Origin: Stenotrophomonas sp. ESTM1D_MKCIP4_1
GTDB taxonomy: Bacteria; Pseudomonadota; Gammaproteobacteria; Xanthomonadales; Xanthomonadaceae
Length of the DNA: 64,000 nucleotides
Assembly (NCBI RefSeq): GCF_003086895.1
Contig: NZ_CP026004.1
Location: forward strand, 4,411,881 to 4,475,880
Direction of reading: 5' to 3'
Of this stretch, positions 55,912-64,000 are shown in pieces (positions within the stretch are counted from its first letter, which is position 1; every line of letters starts with the position of its first letter). The notes under the pieces were generated by a model. That model made no database searches, was not told the origin of the DNA, and saw nothing but the letters and a program-made list of their open reading frames with translations. The translations under genes and the position numbers were made by a program.

Positions 55912-55942
55912 GGGGTCAGATCCCCGAAGGGGCTCTGACCCC
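55912..55942. repeat. GGGGTC...GACCCC palindrome
   Basis: GGGGTCAGATCCCCGAAGGG with its complementary half, between the convergent rhomboid and phosphodiesterase genes. Confidence 0.85.
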
Positions 55943-55963
55943 GCCCCCGGCGACGTTGGCGGG

Positions 55964-57067
55964 TCAGTTCGCTGCGCCCATGCCATCCACCGCCTGCCGG
56001 CCCAGCGCCGGATCATCGGTGAAGAATGCATCGATGCCAGTGGCCAGATAGGCGCGCATCTCGGCAATCGAACCGTCCGGGTTGCGCGCGCTGTCGGCGC
56101 CCTTGCGCAGGTTGCTGGCCTGGAAGTGGTTTTCCGGGCGGAAGGTGTACGGGATCACCATCAGGCCCGCCGCGTGTGCATCACGCACCAGCGCCGTCGG
56201 CGTGCCCAGCGCACCGTTGGCCTCCAGCGGGATGATCGAGCGCAGCTCCGGGCCGATGCCGTCGGCGTAGCTGGCGATGTCTTTCAGCCCAGCCGGGGTC
56301 ATCATCTGCGCATAGGTCAGCGTGCCACCAGCCTTGGCGACATCTGCCGGGCGGGCATCGCCCTTCCACAGCAGCTGCAGCAGGCGGATGTTGCTGTCAC
56401 GGCCGATCCTGCCGCGCAGGTAGCGCAGGTTGGCGGTCTCGAACGACTGGATCGTGACCGGCGCGACGGCGGTGTAGGCATTGCCGCGCAGCGCGGCCAG
56501 CACCTTGTCTTCCATTGGCAGGCCGATGGACTGGAAGTACGTCGGGTGCTTGATCTCCGGCACCAGCCCGATGCCTCGGTTGGCACGCCCCGCCTGCTGG
56601 ACCAGGAAGGCCAGGATCTCGTCGAGGGTGGCGATGCGGAACTGGCCGTCGAACGCTGTGCTGCGCAGTTCCGGCAGGCGCTCGCGGGTGTAGAGGGTCT
56701 TCAGCTCGGCCAGGGTGAAGTCTTCGGTGAACCAGCCGGTCACGCGCTCGCCGTCGATCACCTTGGTGGTCTTCCGCTTGGCGAATTCCTTGTGCTCGGC
56801 CACATCGGTGGTGCCACCGATCTCGTTCTCGTGCCGGGCCACGAGGACACCATCCTTGGTCATCACCAGGTCGGGCTCGATGTAGTCAGCGCCATCGGTG
56901 ATGGCCTGCGCATAGGCGGCCAGGGTGTGTTCGGGCAGCAGCGCGCTGGCGCCGCGATGGCCGTAGACCAGCGCCTTGGGCGCGGTCGGGGTGGACGATT
57001 CAGCACTCATGACCACCGATGGTGCCACGGCCAGCGACAACAGCAACGCACAACCCCACGACTTCAC
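55964..57067 (-). CDS. periplasmic glycerophosphodiester phosphodiesterase (GlpQ-like)
   Basis: A 367-residue exported enzyme that cleaves glycerophosphodiesters to glycerol-3-phosphate and an alcohol. The signal peptide is WGCALLLSLAVAPSVVMSA. The active site reads ALVYGHRGASALLPEHTLAA with YIEPDLVMTKDGVLVARHE, holding the catalytic His pair and metal-binding Glu/Asp; the C-terminal IDAFFTDDPALG is typical of GDPD barrels. The start is GTG at 57067, with GGGGAAG five bases upstream; the ATG at 57115 has no ribosome site. Confidence 0.92.
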   Translation of the reverse strand: MKSWGCALLLSLAVAPSVVMSAESSTPTAPKALVYGHRGASALLPEHTLAAYAQAITDGADYIEPDLVMTKDGVLVARHENEIGGTTDVAEHKEFAKRKTTKVIDGERVTGWFTEDFTLAELKTLYTRERLPELRSTAFDGQFRIATLDEILAFLVQQAGRANRGIGLVPEIKHPTYFQSIGLPMEDKVLAALRGNAYTAVAPVTIQSFETANLRYLRGRIGRDSNIRLLQLLWKGDARPADVAKAGGTLTYAQMMTPAGLKDIASYADGIGPELRSIIPLEANGALGTPTALVRDAHAAGLMVIPYTFRPENHFQASNLRKGADSARNPDGSIAEMRAYLATGIDAFFTDDPALGRQAVDGMGAAN

Positions 57068-57134
57068 TTCGACTTCCCCAAGCGGTATGTGATGGGAGGC
57101 AGTATGGGGCGGCAATGTTACAGGCGGGGGTGCC

Positions 57135-57211
57135 GGGGTCGGATCCCCGCAGGGGCTCTGACCCCATGGGTTACCGGTGCGGGGTCAGAGCCCCTGCGGG
57201 GATCTGACCCC
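57135..57211. repeat. two GGGGTC...GACCCC palindromes in opposite orientation
   Basis: Copies at 57135-57165 (GGGGTCGGATCCCCGCAGGG) and 57181-57211 (GGGGTCAGAGCCCCTGCGGG) are inverted to each other, ending five bases before the mnmE stop. Arrangement and spacing resemble the pair at 53731-53809. Confidence 0.85.
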
Positions 57212-57215
57212 TGCG

Positions 57216-58565
57216 CTATTTGCCGATGCAGAAGCTGGAGAAGATCCTGCCCAGCAGGTCATCGGCACTCATCTGCCCGGTGATCTCGCCCAGCGCGTCA
57301 TGCGCCAACCGCAGCTCTTCGGCCGCCAGTTCCAGGTGCTCGTGCACCAGCTCGCCATCGGCGCGCTGTGCGTGTTCCTGCGCGCGTTCAATCGCATCGA
57401 CATGGCGGGTGCGGGCGGAGAACTCACCCTCCACCTGCTCCCCTGCCCCGGCCGAGGCAATCGAGCGCAGGCGGGCGTGCAATTCCTCCAGGCCCGCGCC
57501 GGTGGCGGCCGAGACGAACACGCGATCCGGGTCGGCCAGCGTCGGCAGCGCGTCCAGCAGGTCCGACTTGTTGTGGATGTAGACCTTGTGCGGCACGGCG
57601 GCCACTGCCTCGCCCAGCGCGGCTTCGCCGGCAGCGGGATCGCGCGCGTCCAGCACGATCAGCGCCAGGTCGGTGCGCTCGATTTCCACGTGGGCGCGGC
57701 GCATGCCTTCGCGTTCGATGGCATCGCCGCCGTCGCGCAGGCCGGCGGTGTCGACCAGGGTCAGTTCCAGGCCATCCAGGCGGATGGTCTCGCGCAGGGT
57801 GTCGCGGGTGGTGCCGGCGATGTCGGTGACGATGGCACGCTCGCTGCCGGCCAGTGCATTCAACAGTGAACTCTTGCCGGCATTGGGCGGGCCGATCAGC
57901 ACCGCGTGCAGACCGTCGCGCAGGCGACGGCCGCGTTCGGCATCACGGCGCAGCAAGGCAAGATCAGCGCGCGCCTGTTCCAGCCCACGCCGCACCTGCG
58001 CGCCGCCGAGCGTGTCCAGCGGTTCGTCGGCGAAGTCGATGGCCGCTTCCACGTGGATGCGCAGCAGCACCAGCTGTTCGACCACCGCTTCGATGCGGCG
58101 CGAGAACACGCCATCCATCGAGCGACGAGCCGCGCGCGCAGCGCGGTTGTCACCGGCCGCGATCAGGTCGGCGATGGCCTCGGCCTGGGCCAGGTCGAGC
58201 TTGCCGTTGAGGAAGGCCCGTTCACTGAACTCACCCGGTCGCGCCTGGCGCGCGCCGAGCGCGATGCAGCGCGCGACCAGCTGCTGCAGCAGCACGGGGC
58301 TGCCGTGGCCCTGCAGTTCCACCACTTCCTCGCCGGTGAAGCTGTTCGGGGCCGGGAACCACAGCACGATGCCATCGTCGATCACCTCACCGTCGGCATC
58401 CCGCAGGCGTGCGTAGTGCGCGTGGCGCGGCCGCAGCGAGGGCGCGCCCAGCGCGTTGGCAATCGCCGCCGCACGCGGGCCGGACAGGCGCAGCAATCCG
58501 ACACCGCCCGCGCCGGCGGCACTGGCGATGGCGACGATGGTCTCGGTGCGGGTCACATCGTTCAT
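57216..58565 (-). CDS. mnmE: tRNA modification GTPase MnmE
   Basis: A 449-residue GTPase that with MnmG makes the 5-carboxymethylaminomethyl group on wobble U34 of several tRNAs. The N-terminal folate-binding domain starts [23 protein letters not shown]. The G domain has G1 [18 protein letters not shown]3 [10 protein letters not shown] and G4 HNKSD. The conserved C terminus FCIGK with the functional Cys is present. It is part of the oriC-proximal block mnmE-yidC-rnpA-rpmH common in Gammaproteobacteria, here with an extra gene between mnmE and yidC. Confidence 0.96.
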   Translation of the reverse strand: MNDVTRTETIVAIASAAGAGGVGLLRLSGPRAAAIANALGAPSLRPRHAHYARLRDADGEVIDDGIVLWFPAPNSFTGEEVVELQGHGSPVLLQQLVARCIALGARQARPGEFSERAFLNGKLDLAQAEAIADLIAAGDNRAARAARRSMDGVFSRRIEAVVEQLVLLRIHVEAAIDFADEPLDTLGGAQVRRGLEQARADLALLRRDAERGRRLRDGLHAVLIGPPNAGKSSLLNALAGSERAIVTDIAGTTRDTLRETIRLDGLELTLVDTAGLRDGGDAIEREGMRRAHVEIERTDLALIVLDARDPAAGEAALGEAVAAVPHKVYIHNKSDLLDALPTLADPDRVFVSAATGAGLEELHARLRSIASAGAGEQVEGEFSARTRHVDAIERAQEHAQRADGELVHEHLELAAEELRLAHDALGEITGQMSADDLLGRIFSSFCIGK

Positions 58566-58568
58566 GGC

Positions 58569-61241
58569 TCAGAGTTTCTCCAGCTGTGCGCGCGCCTGTG
58601 CGGCGCCACTGCCCTGCGGCTGCAGGGCCAGGTAGGTGGTGTAGGCCTGCTTGGCCTTGGCCTTGTCGCCCGCGTTGAAATAGGCATCACCAAGGTTGAG
58701 GTGGGCCACCGCACGCGATGGGTCGATCTTCAGCGTGTTTTCCAGCCAGCGCGCGGCTTCGGCGTAGCGCTGCTGGCGGTAATAGACAAAGCCGAGATTG
58801 TTGGCCGCCTGGGCGAAGTCCGGGCGCAGCTTCAGCGCTTCGGCGAACTGCGCCGCGGCCTGGTCGTACTGCTTCTCGCGGTACAGCTGCAGGCCACGGT
58901 CGTTGGCCTGCTGCGCGCGCTGCCGGTCCGATGCCGGTCCGGCCGTGGGCACCACCAGCCTGGCCTTGCCGCCCTGCAGGTCGGCGACGGTCACCGGCGC
59001 CTGGGCAGCGCTGGCATCCTGCGCGGCGTCGACCTTGTTGTTCAACGCGATGGCATCTGCAGTCAGCTGGCGCGAATCGGCGTTGAGGTATTCCTGGCTG
59101 TCAGGCACCTGGAACACGAACTCGCCGCCCTGCGAACCGGGCAGGCTGCCGAAGGCCGGGGTCTGCTGCGAGACCGCCGAGACCGCCGGCGCCACGTAGG
59201 CAGCCAGCTCGGTACCGGTGATCAGGCCGTCGCCATTGAGGTCACCCTTGCCGGCCAGCGCCTGCAGCAGCACCCAGGTGAATACCGAATGGCCATTCGG
59301 GCCGGCGTCGGCCACTTGCTGGTCGGCACCGCCGGCGGTGAGCATCTGCCGCGCGCTGCGGCGTGCGTTCTCGCGCAGGAACGACGACGACGAGGGGCCA
59401 CCACGGGTCAGGCCCAGGCCGCTGTAACAGGCATCCATCACGAACATCACGTGCTTGGCCTGCATGCTCTCGGCGATGTTCTGGATGTCGGTCATCGCGA
59501 TGGCGTCGGTAGCGAATTCCTTCGGGTCCGAGTCGACCGGGATGATGTAACCCAGATCGCGGCCGGAGGCGAGCTGGCGGGTAGCACCATGGCCGGCGAA
59601 AAACACGAACACGCGGTCGTTCCTGCCGGTGCGGTCGTCGGCCAGGCGGTCGTGGAAGGCGGCCAGGATGTTGTTGCGGGTGGCCTGCTCGTTCTTCAGC
59701 ACGATCACCTGCGAGGACGGGAAGCCGAACTGCCCGGTGAGGGTGTCGGCCACCGCCTGCGCATCATGGCTGGCGTATTCCAGCTTCTGCCACTTGGCGT
59801 AGTTGTCGATGCCGACCACGATCGCCCACGACTTCTCGTAACCGGTGGTGACGGTGGCATCGCTGGCCGCGCCCTTGCGCGCGCGGGCGACGGTGAACTC
59901 GCGGCCATTCCAGCCGGCGAACTGGTAGCCATCGGCAATCAGGCGATCCAGGATCTGTGGCAGCGCCTTCACTGCGCGGTCGTGGATGTCATGGAACAGG
60001 ATGATGCCGCGCTGTTCCTTGTGCACCTGGTCGAGCACGCGCTGGACGATGGATTCCGGCACCGGGTCGGCCCAGTCCATCGAATCGATGTTCCACATGA
60101 TCGACTTCAGGCCGGCTTCGTTGAGCAGCTGCAGGCCTTCAGCGTTGCGCGCGCCATACGGAAAGCGGAACAGCGGCGCACGCTTGCTGTCGACATCCTT
60201 CAACAGGGTGTCGGTATCGAGCACCTGCTGGCGCAGTGCATCGCCGGTGGTGCGCGACAGCTGGGCGTGGGTCAGGCTGTGGTTGCCGACCGCATAGCCC
60301 TCTTCCATCAGGGTGCGGCTGATCTTCGCCATCGGGCCAAGGGTTACCTTGCCGTCGGCTTCCACCTTGCCCAGATTGCGGCCGACCTCGAAGAACACGC
60401 CTGGCACGTCGTAGCGCTTGAGGATGGCCGTCACCTCATCGGTGTACGCCTTGTGCGGACCATCGTCGAAGGTCAGCACCACGGTCTTCGGCGGCAGGTC
60501 ACGGCCGAAGATCTCGCGGTCGCTGTCCTTCATCGACATCGGGTACGGCTCGATCACCCCGTAGTCGCGCTGGATGGCCTCGCGGCTGTAGTCCTTGTGC
60601 AGGTGGGCGATGTAGTCCTCCCACTTCTCCCGCTTCAGGTCGATGGCGCGGGTGCGCTCGAAGCGGCTGAAGATGCGGGTCAGTTCCTGGTTGTAGTTGC
60701 GCTCTATTTCATCCAGCGCATCGAGGTCTTCGCCGATGCGCTGGTGCAGCTTCACCGCCGGCAGCGAGGAATCGGTACCCACGCGTTCGTGCAGGTCGCG
60801 CAGCATTTCGCGGAAGGCCAGGCGATCGGCGTCGAACAGTTCCGGTGCCGATTCGATGTAGTCCAGCACCGTGCCCAGGGTGGCGAAGCGCTGCGGGCTG
60901 CCATTGCGCAGCAGGCTGTCGAACTGCGCGGCGATGGCGGTGCGCTGTTCCAGGCCGTCGTGGAAGAGCTGCTGGCCGATGCGGGTGGAGGTGCCGCGGT
61001 CAGCGGGGCTCTGCTGCGCTTCGTCGGCCAGCAGCACGATGATGCGGCGGTAGCCATCCAGCTGCTTCTGCAATGCAGCCAGGATCGGTGCAGCGGCCGG
61101 GTCGGCGGCGGCGGCGGCCTGCGCGCTGGGCTGGGTAACGGCGGTCGCCGGCGCCTTCGCGTCCTGGTCGCCACAGCCGGCAACGGCCAGGGTCAGCAGC
61201 AGCGAAGGCAGGAACAGGCGGAACGACGACGTACGCGGCAT
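58569..61241 (-). CDS. lipoprotein with NodB polysaccharide deacetylase, caspase-like (C14), EF-hand-like loop and TPR domains
   Basis: An 890-residue multidomain protein. Lipobox LAVAGCG puts it in the envelope (Cys about 23). A helical region (50-230) is followed by a NodB deacetylase domain with TFDDGP (257-262), metal site NHSLTH (320-325) and FRFPYGARN. A caspase/metacaspase domain (470-710) carries His 551 in VFFAGHGAT and Cys 605 in VMDACYSGLG. Within it, residues 667-678 (DLNGDGLITGTE) form a perfect EF-hand-like calcium loop. Three TPR-like repeats (775-880) end the protein. All catalytic residues for both enzymes appear intact. It starts 55 bases before a terminator (read on its own strand) and lies three bases from mnmE, so the two are probably co-transcribed. 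Role unknown. Confidence 0.9.
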   Translation of the reverse strand: MPRTSSFRLFLPSLLLTLAVAGCGDQDAKAPATAVTQPSAQAAAAADPAAAPILAALQKQLDGYRRIIVLLADEAQQSPADRGTSTRIGQQLFHDGLEQRTAIAAQFDSLLRNGSPQRFATLGTVLDYIESAPELFDADRLAFREMLRDLHERVGTDSSLPAVKLHQRIGEDLDALDEIERNYNQELTRIFSRFERTRAIDLKREKWEDYIAHLHKDYSREAIQRDYGVIEPYPMSMKDSDREIFGRDLPPKTVVLTFDDGPHKAYTDEVTAILKRYDVPGVFFEVGRNLGKVEADGKVTLGPMAKISRTLMEEGYAVGNHSLTHAQLSRTTGDALRQQVLDTDTLLKDVDSKRAPLFRFPYGARNAEGLQLLNEAGLKSIMWNIDSMDWADPVPESIVQRVLDQVHKEQRGIILFHDIHDRAVKALPQILDRLIADGYQFAGWNGREFTVARARKGAASDATVTTGYEKSWAIVVGIDNYAKWQKLEYASHDAQAVADTLTGQFGFPSSQVIVLKNEQATRNNILAAFHDRLADDRTGRNDRVFVFFAGHGATRQLASGRDLGYIIPVDSDPKEFATDAIAMTDIQNIAESMQAKHVMFVMDACYSGLGLTRGGPSSSSFLRENARRSARQMLTAGGADQQVADAGPNGHSVFTWVLLQALAGKGDLNGDGLITGTELAAYVAPAVSAVSQQTPAFGSLPGSQGGEFVFQVPDSQEYLNADSRQLTADAIALNNKVDAAQDASAAQAPVTVADLQGGKARLVVPTAGPASDRQRAQQANDRGLQLYREKQYDQAAAQFAEALKLRPDFAQAANNLGFVYYRQQRYAEAARWLENTLKIDPSRAVAHLNLGDAYFNAGDKAKAKQAYTTYLALQPQGSGAAQARAQLEKL

Positions 61242-61295
61242 GGCATGACCGGAGGTGGGAGGAGCGGTGTGCGGGCGATTCTACCCCTGCATGCG

Positions 61296-61321
61296 AAAAG
61301 CCCGCCTTGCGGCGGGCTTTT
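61296..61321 (-). terminator. intrinsic terminator between yidC and the deacetylase-caspase gene
   Basis: A stem AAAAGCCCGCC / GGCGGGCTTTT with a TTGC loop and A/T flanks on both sides. It should end the rpmH-rnpA-yidC transcript. Confidence 0.88.
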
Positions 61322-61326
61322 GCAGC

Positions 61327-61385
61327 GGTAGAGTCGACCGTTGGTCGACTGGCGTTGGAGAAGTCGACCAACGGTCGACTCTACC
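61327..61385. repeat. inverted pair of SMAG elements
   Basis: GTAGAGTCGACCGTTGGTCG at the left and its inverse at the right (AGTCGACCAACGGTCGACTC then TACC), giving a long potential stem. It sits four bases after the yidC stop. Confidence 0.88.
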
Positions 61386-61389
61386 CGGC

Positions 61390-63105
61390 TTATTTCTTTT
61401 TGACCGGGGCCGGTGCCGTGGTTGCCGGCAGCGGCTCGCCACCATGGCGCTTGGTCATCCACCACTGCTGCAGCAGGCCCAGGCCGCCGTTGACCACCCA
61501 GTACAGGACCAGGCCCGACGGCATGAAGGCCATCATGAAGCCGAAGACGATCGGCATGAACTGCATCATCTTCTGCTGCATCGGGTCCATGCCCGGTGCC
61601 GGGGTCAGCTTCTGCGTGGCCCACATCACCGCCACGTTGATGACCGGCAGGATGAAGTACGGGTCGCGTGCGGTCAGGTCCTGGATCCAGCCCAGCCACG
61701 GCGCCTGGCGCAGCTCGACAGACTCCACCAGCACCCAGTACAGGGCGAAGAAGATCGGCATCTGGATGAGGATCGGCAGGCAGCCGCCCATCGGATTGAT
61801 CTTTTCCTTCTTGTACAGCTCCATCATCGCGGTCTGGAACTTCTGGCGGTCATCGCCATAGCGTTCCTTCAGCTGCGCGATGCGCGGCTGGAAGCGACGC
61901 ATCTTCGCACCGCTCTTGTACTGCACGGCCGACAGCGGGTAGAGCACCAGCTTCAGCAGCACCACCAGGCCGACGATGGCCCAGCCCCAGTTGCCGACCA
62001 GCTTGTGCACCTGGTTCAGCACCCAGAACAGGCCCTGGCCGATCACCGCCATCATCGAGAAGCGGCTGTAGTCGACCACGCGGTCCAGGCCCGGCACGTC
62101 TTCCTTGGCAATCTGGTTCACCAGCTTCGGGCCGACCCACAGGCGGGCTTCGGTGCTGGTGGACTGGCCGGGGGCCACGGTGAAGGCCGGGCCACGTGCT
62201 TCGATCAGGTCACGACCTGCCACCTGCGACAGCACGTAGTGCGCGGTCTGATCCTTCTGCGGAATCCAGGCGGTGAAGAAGTGGTGCTGCAGCATCGCCA
62301 GCCAGCCGCCGGTGATGTTCTGGTTCAGCGCGCCATCGTCCAGGTAATCCTTGAACGCACGGCGCTGGTACTTCTTGTCGTTGTCATACCAGGTCGCGCC
62401 GTTGAAGCTGAACGAGTCCGGGTTGGTCATGTTCCGCGACAGGATGGTCGGGGTACGGTCCAGGGTGCGGTAGACGTAGCCGTTCCACGGGGCAGCGCCG
62501 GTGTTGCTGACCTCGTCCTTGAAGCGCACGGCGTACTCGTTGCGCGAGACGGTCAGGGTGCGCTTGATGGTCACGCCGTTGTCGGCGGTCCACACGAACG
62601 GGATCTGCAGCTGGTTCTGGCCGTCGGCCAGCACGAAGTCATGGACGTCACCGACCAGCTTGAAGCCATCGGCGCCCGGCACCGGGGTGTTCTTGTCTTC
62701 GCTGGCCCAGCCACTGATCGCGCTGTACGGATGCGCGGGGTTTTCGGTCAGCAGGCGGACCGGCGGGCTGCCTTCGTCCTTGGACTGCGGGAACTGCAGC
62801 AGCTCGGCATCGAGCACGCGGCCGCCATCCAGCACCAGGCGCAGCACGTCGGTGGTGACCGTCACGCGCTGGGCAGCCGGGGTGGCGCTGGCCTGGGCCT
62901 GCACCGCGGCCTGGCCGGGTGCACCGGGAACCTGCGCGCTGGGGATGCTGCCCGGGGTCGCCCCTGGAACGCTCTGTGCGGCGGCCTGGACCGACGTCGT
63001 GGTCGGTGCCGGGGTCGGGGCCGCCTTTTCACGGCTCCACTCCATCCACAGCAGCACGGCCACCATCAGCCAGGCAAAAATAAGGAATACGCGGGTCTGG
63101 TTCAT
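61390..63105 (-). CDS. yidC: membrane protein insertase YidC
   Basis: A 571-residue inner-membrane insertase that helps membrane proteins fold, alone or with SecYEG. The N-terminal helix ([17 protein letters not shown]) is followed by an Ala/Pro/Thr linker and the large periplasmic beta domain. The conserved core (from about 350) has the hydrophilic-groove Arg in [16 protein letters not shown], then [20 protein letters not shown] and [20 protein letters not shown]. The basic C-terminal tail ends in KKK. Its ATG overlaps the rnpA stop by one base. Confidence 0.96.
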   Translation of the reverse strand: MNQTRVFLIFAWLMVAVLLWMEWSREKAAPTPAPTTTSVQAAAQSVPGATPGSIPSAQVPGAPGQAAVQAQASATPAAQRVTVTTDVLRLVLDGGRVLDAELLQFPQSKDEGSPPVRLLTENPAHPYSAISGWASEDKNTPVPGADGFKLVGDVHDFVLADGQNQLQIPFVWTADNGVTIKRTLTVSRNEYAVRFKDEVSNTGAAPWNGYVYRTLDRTPTILSRNMTNPDSFSFNGATWYDNDKKYQRRAFKDYLDDGALNQNITGGWLAMLQHHFFTAWIPQKDQTAHYVLSQVAGRDLIEARGPAFTVAPGQSTSTEARLWVGPKLVNQIAKEDVPGLDRVVDYSRFSMMAVIGQGLFWVLNQVHKLVGNWGWAIVGLVVLLKLVLYPLSAVQYKSGAKMRRFQPRIAQLKERYGDDRQKFQTAMMELYKKEKINPMGGCLPILIQMPIFFALYWVLVESVELRQAPWLGWIQDLTARDPYFILPVINVAVMWATQKLTPAPGMDPMQQKMMQFMPIVFGFMMAFMPSGLVLYWVVNGGLGLLQQWWMTKRHGGEPLPATTAPAPVKKK

Positions 63106-63599
63106 CAGCGGACAGGCTCGGCGGGGCCGGGACGCGATGCCGGCTCGGTCAAAGAAGGAGATGCGATGCCATCTGGCGGCGGCATTGTGCCGTCCACGCC
63201 CGGCGCGGGCAATGCACGCAGGCGCCGCAACAGGCGCAGAAAGGCCTGGCGGATGTCGTCGTTGCTGGCGGAACGCGCAGCACTACGAGCCACGACGACG
63301 AAGTCGCCTGGCTGGATGTCGGTTCGTGTCTGACGCAGGGTATCGCGCAGGACGCGCTTGATCCGGTTACGCCCTACGGCGTGTGGATCGACCTTGCGGG
63401 AAACCGCCAGACCCAGCCTGGCCGGCCGGTCAGCCGGCAGCCAGTGCAGGGTCATCAGCGGATCGGACACACGGCGGGCGCCGTTGAAGACCGTTGAATA
63501 TTCGGCACGCGTGCGAACCCGCGCAGAGCGAGGGAATCGCTTGCGCGGGTCTGCAGTATTCACTGTCGAAGGGATTGCGTCTGCCGCGATGTGCGGCAT
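63105..63599 (-). CDS. rnpA: ribonuclease P protein component
   Basis: A protein of up to 164 residues that assists the catalytic RNA in tRNA 5' maturation. The core [29 protein letters not shown] and the RNA-binding motif [16 protein letters not shown] are clear. A Pro/Ser-rich tail of about 35 residues extends past the usual end. The ATG at 63599 lies five bases after the rpmH stop; the first 16 residues are not conserved, so a later start is possible. The stop overlaps yidC, leaving no room for yidD. Confidence 0.93.
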   Translation of the reverse strand: MPHIAADAIPSTVNTADPRKRFPRSARVRTRAEYSTVFNGARRVSDPLMTLHWLPADRPARLGLAVSRKVDPHAVGRNRIKRVLRDTLRQTRTDIQPGDFVVVARSAARSASNDDIRQAFLRLLRRLRALPAPGVDGTMPPPDGIASPSLTEPASRPGPAEPVR

Positions 63600-63604
63600 G
63601 GCAA

Positions 63605-63745
63605 TCAGGCGCTCAGGACTTTGCGGCCCTTGGCGCGGCGACGCGACAGGATCTTGCGGCCGTCAGCGGTCTTCATACGGGCACGGAAGCCGTGGTCGCG
63701 CTTACGCTTGAGGTTGCTGGGCTGGTAGGTGCGCTTGGTGGCCAT
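63605..63745 (-). CDS. rpmH: 50S ribosomal protein L34
   Basis: A 46-residue basic protein, [20 protein letters not shown] at the start and [12 protein letters not shown] at the end, matching L34 along its full length. It is first in the rpmH-rnpA-yidC unit. Confidence 0.97.
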   Translation of the reverse strand: MATKRTYQPSNLKRKRDHGFRARMKTADGRKILSRRRAKGRKVLSA

Positions 63746-64000
63746 GTGGGCCTCTCGTATGAATGGGACGGGAAAGAACCGGAAATTCTAGAGAGGTCTC
63801 CCCCCTCACGTCAACCCCTTGTGACTACGCCAATTCACCGGCCTGTGCAATAGCTGTGGATGTTTTTGTGAATAAGTAGGGGACAAGCATTCCGAAGCCG
63901 GGCGCTCGGTGGTAGTCTGAGCCATCCATTTCCCCCCTTTCAGGCCTGTGTTTGGGCGCATTGTCGCGCCTGTCCACAGGCCACCGGACGATTATTGCCG
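63746..64000. other. rpmH-dnaA intergenic region, left edge of oriC
   Basis: Apart from the rpmH promoter it holds a perfect DnaA box TTATTCACA on the minus strand (63867-63875) and near-matches: ACATCCACA (minus, 63855-63863) and CTGTCCACA (plus, about 63969-63977). The order rpmH - DnaA boxes - dnaA is the standard origin layout in this group. dnaA itself lies beyond the window. Confidence 0.7.
63785..63814 (-). promoter_or_regulatory. sigma-70 promoter of rpmH
   Basis: On the minus strand, TTGACG (63814-63809), an 18-bp spacer and TAGAAT (63790-63785), about 40 bases before rpmH. The hexamers are the same as in rRNA promoter P3. Confidence 0.8.

Noticed and set aside
57906..61331. Plus-strand frame of 1141 codons antisense to mnmE and the deacetylase-caspase gene
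   Set aside because: It runs across two convincing minus-strand genes and their junction, and ends in the terminator and repeat region. No motif supports it.

Overview
The window comes from a high-GC gammaproteobacterium of the Xanthomonadaceae, almost certainly Stenotrophomonas of the S. maltophilia complex. The evidence is the many SMAG palindromes (a GTAG head followed by a short stem), the strong GC skew at codon position 3, the orthologue content, and the gene order mnmE - yidC - rnpA - rpmH followed by a DnaA box. The right edge therefore lies just before dnaA and oriC. The sequence is ordinary core chromosome: I see no prophage, transposase, integrase, CRISPR array or tRNA gene.

Layout. 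1-2.5 kb: the tail of an alpha/beta hydrolase and a membrane-anchored PAS-containing chemoreceptor. 2.5-3.4 kb: a lone 5S rRNA gene on the minus strand with its terminator, preceded by three tandem near-consensus rRNA-type promoters but with no 16S or 23S gene between. 3.5-12.9 kb: a BenE-type transporter, a GYF-domain membrane protein, a lytic transglycosylase fused in frame to a hexose-phosphate mutarotase-like domain, the ergothioneine pair egtB-egtD, a diguanylate cyclase, YchJ and a TSUP transporter. 12.9-18.5 kb: a three-gene SMC-like condensin operon (JetA/MksF, JetB/MksE, JetC/MksB) with no JetD/MksG nuclease. 18.6-25 kb: folE, a pair of large hairpin repeats, then a MarR-controlled AaeXAB-like tripartite efflux operon with its own outer-membrane factor. 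25.6-34.5 kb: recC-recB-recD. 34.7-38.8 kb: the complete mlaFEDCBA lipid-asymmetry operon. 38.9-49.3 kb: glutathione peroxidase, a Cys-rich lipoprotein, RmuC, a GST, a second pair of large hairpin repeats, and a run of oxidoreductases with LysR regulators. 49.5-57.1 kb: an APC permease, M19 dipeptidase, RlmI-type methyltransferase, a yybP-ykoY manganese riboswitch with its TerC-family gene, a rhomboid protein and a glycerophosphodiester phosphodiesterase. 57.2-64 kb: mnmE, a deacetylase-caspase-TPR lipoprotein, yidC, rnpA, rpmH and the oriC-side flank.

The window is crowded with palindromic repeats of three kinds: SMAG elements; a GGGGTC...GACCCC palindrome family; and four copies of a large hairpin element. 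Each large hairpin has a conserved 52-nt core inside 25-31 bp arms that differ entirely from copy to copy yet stay self-complementary. The copies occur as two convergent pairs and the core contains an inner stem that also covaries. This third family is the strongest candidate for something undescribed. Repeats also intrude on genes: three stop codons lie inside SMAG heads and the last eleven codons of recD are repeat sequence.

Starts were chosen from Shine-Dalgarno spacing, 4-bp overlaps with the preceding gene and family length. Domain calls are by motif recognition only; no database search was run.
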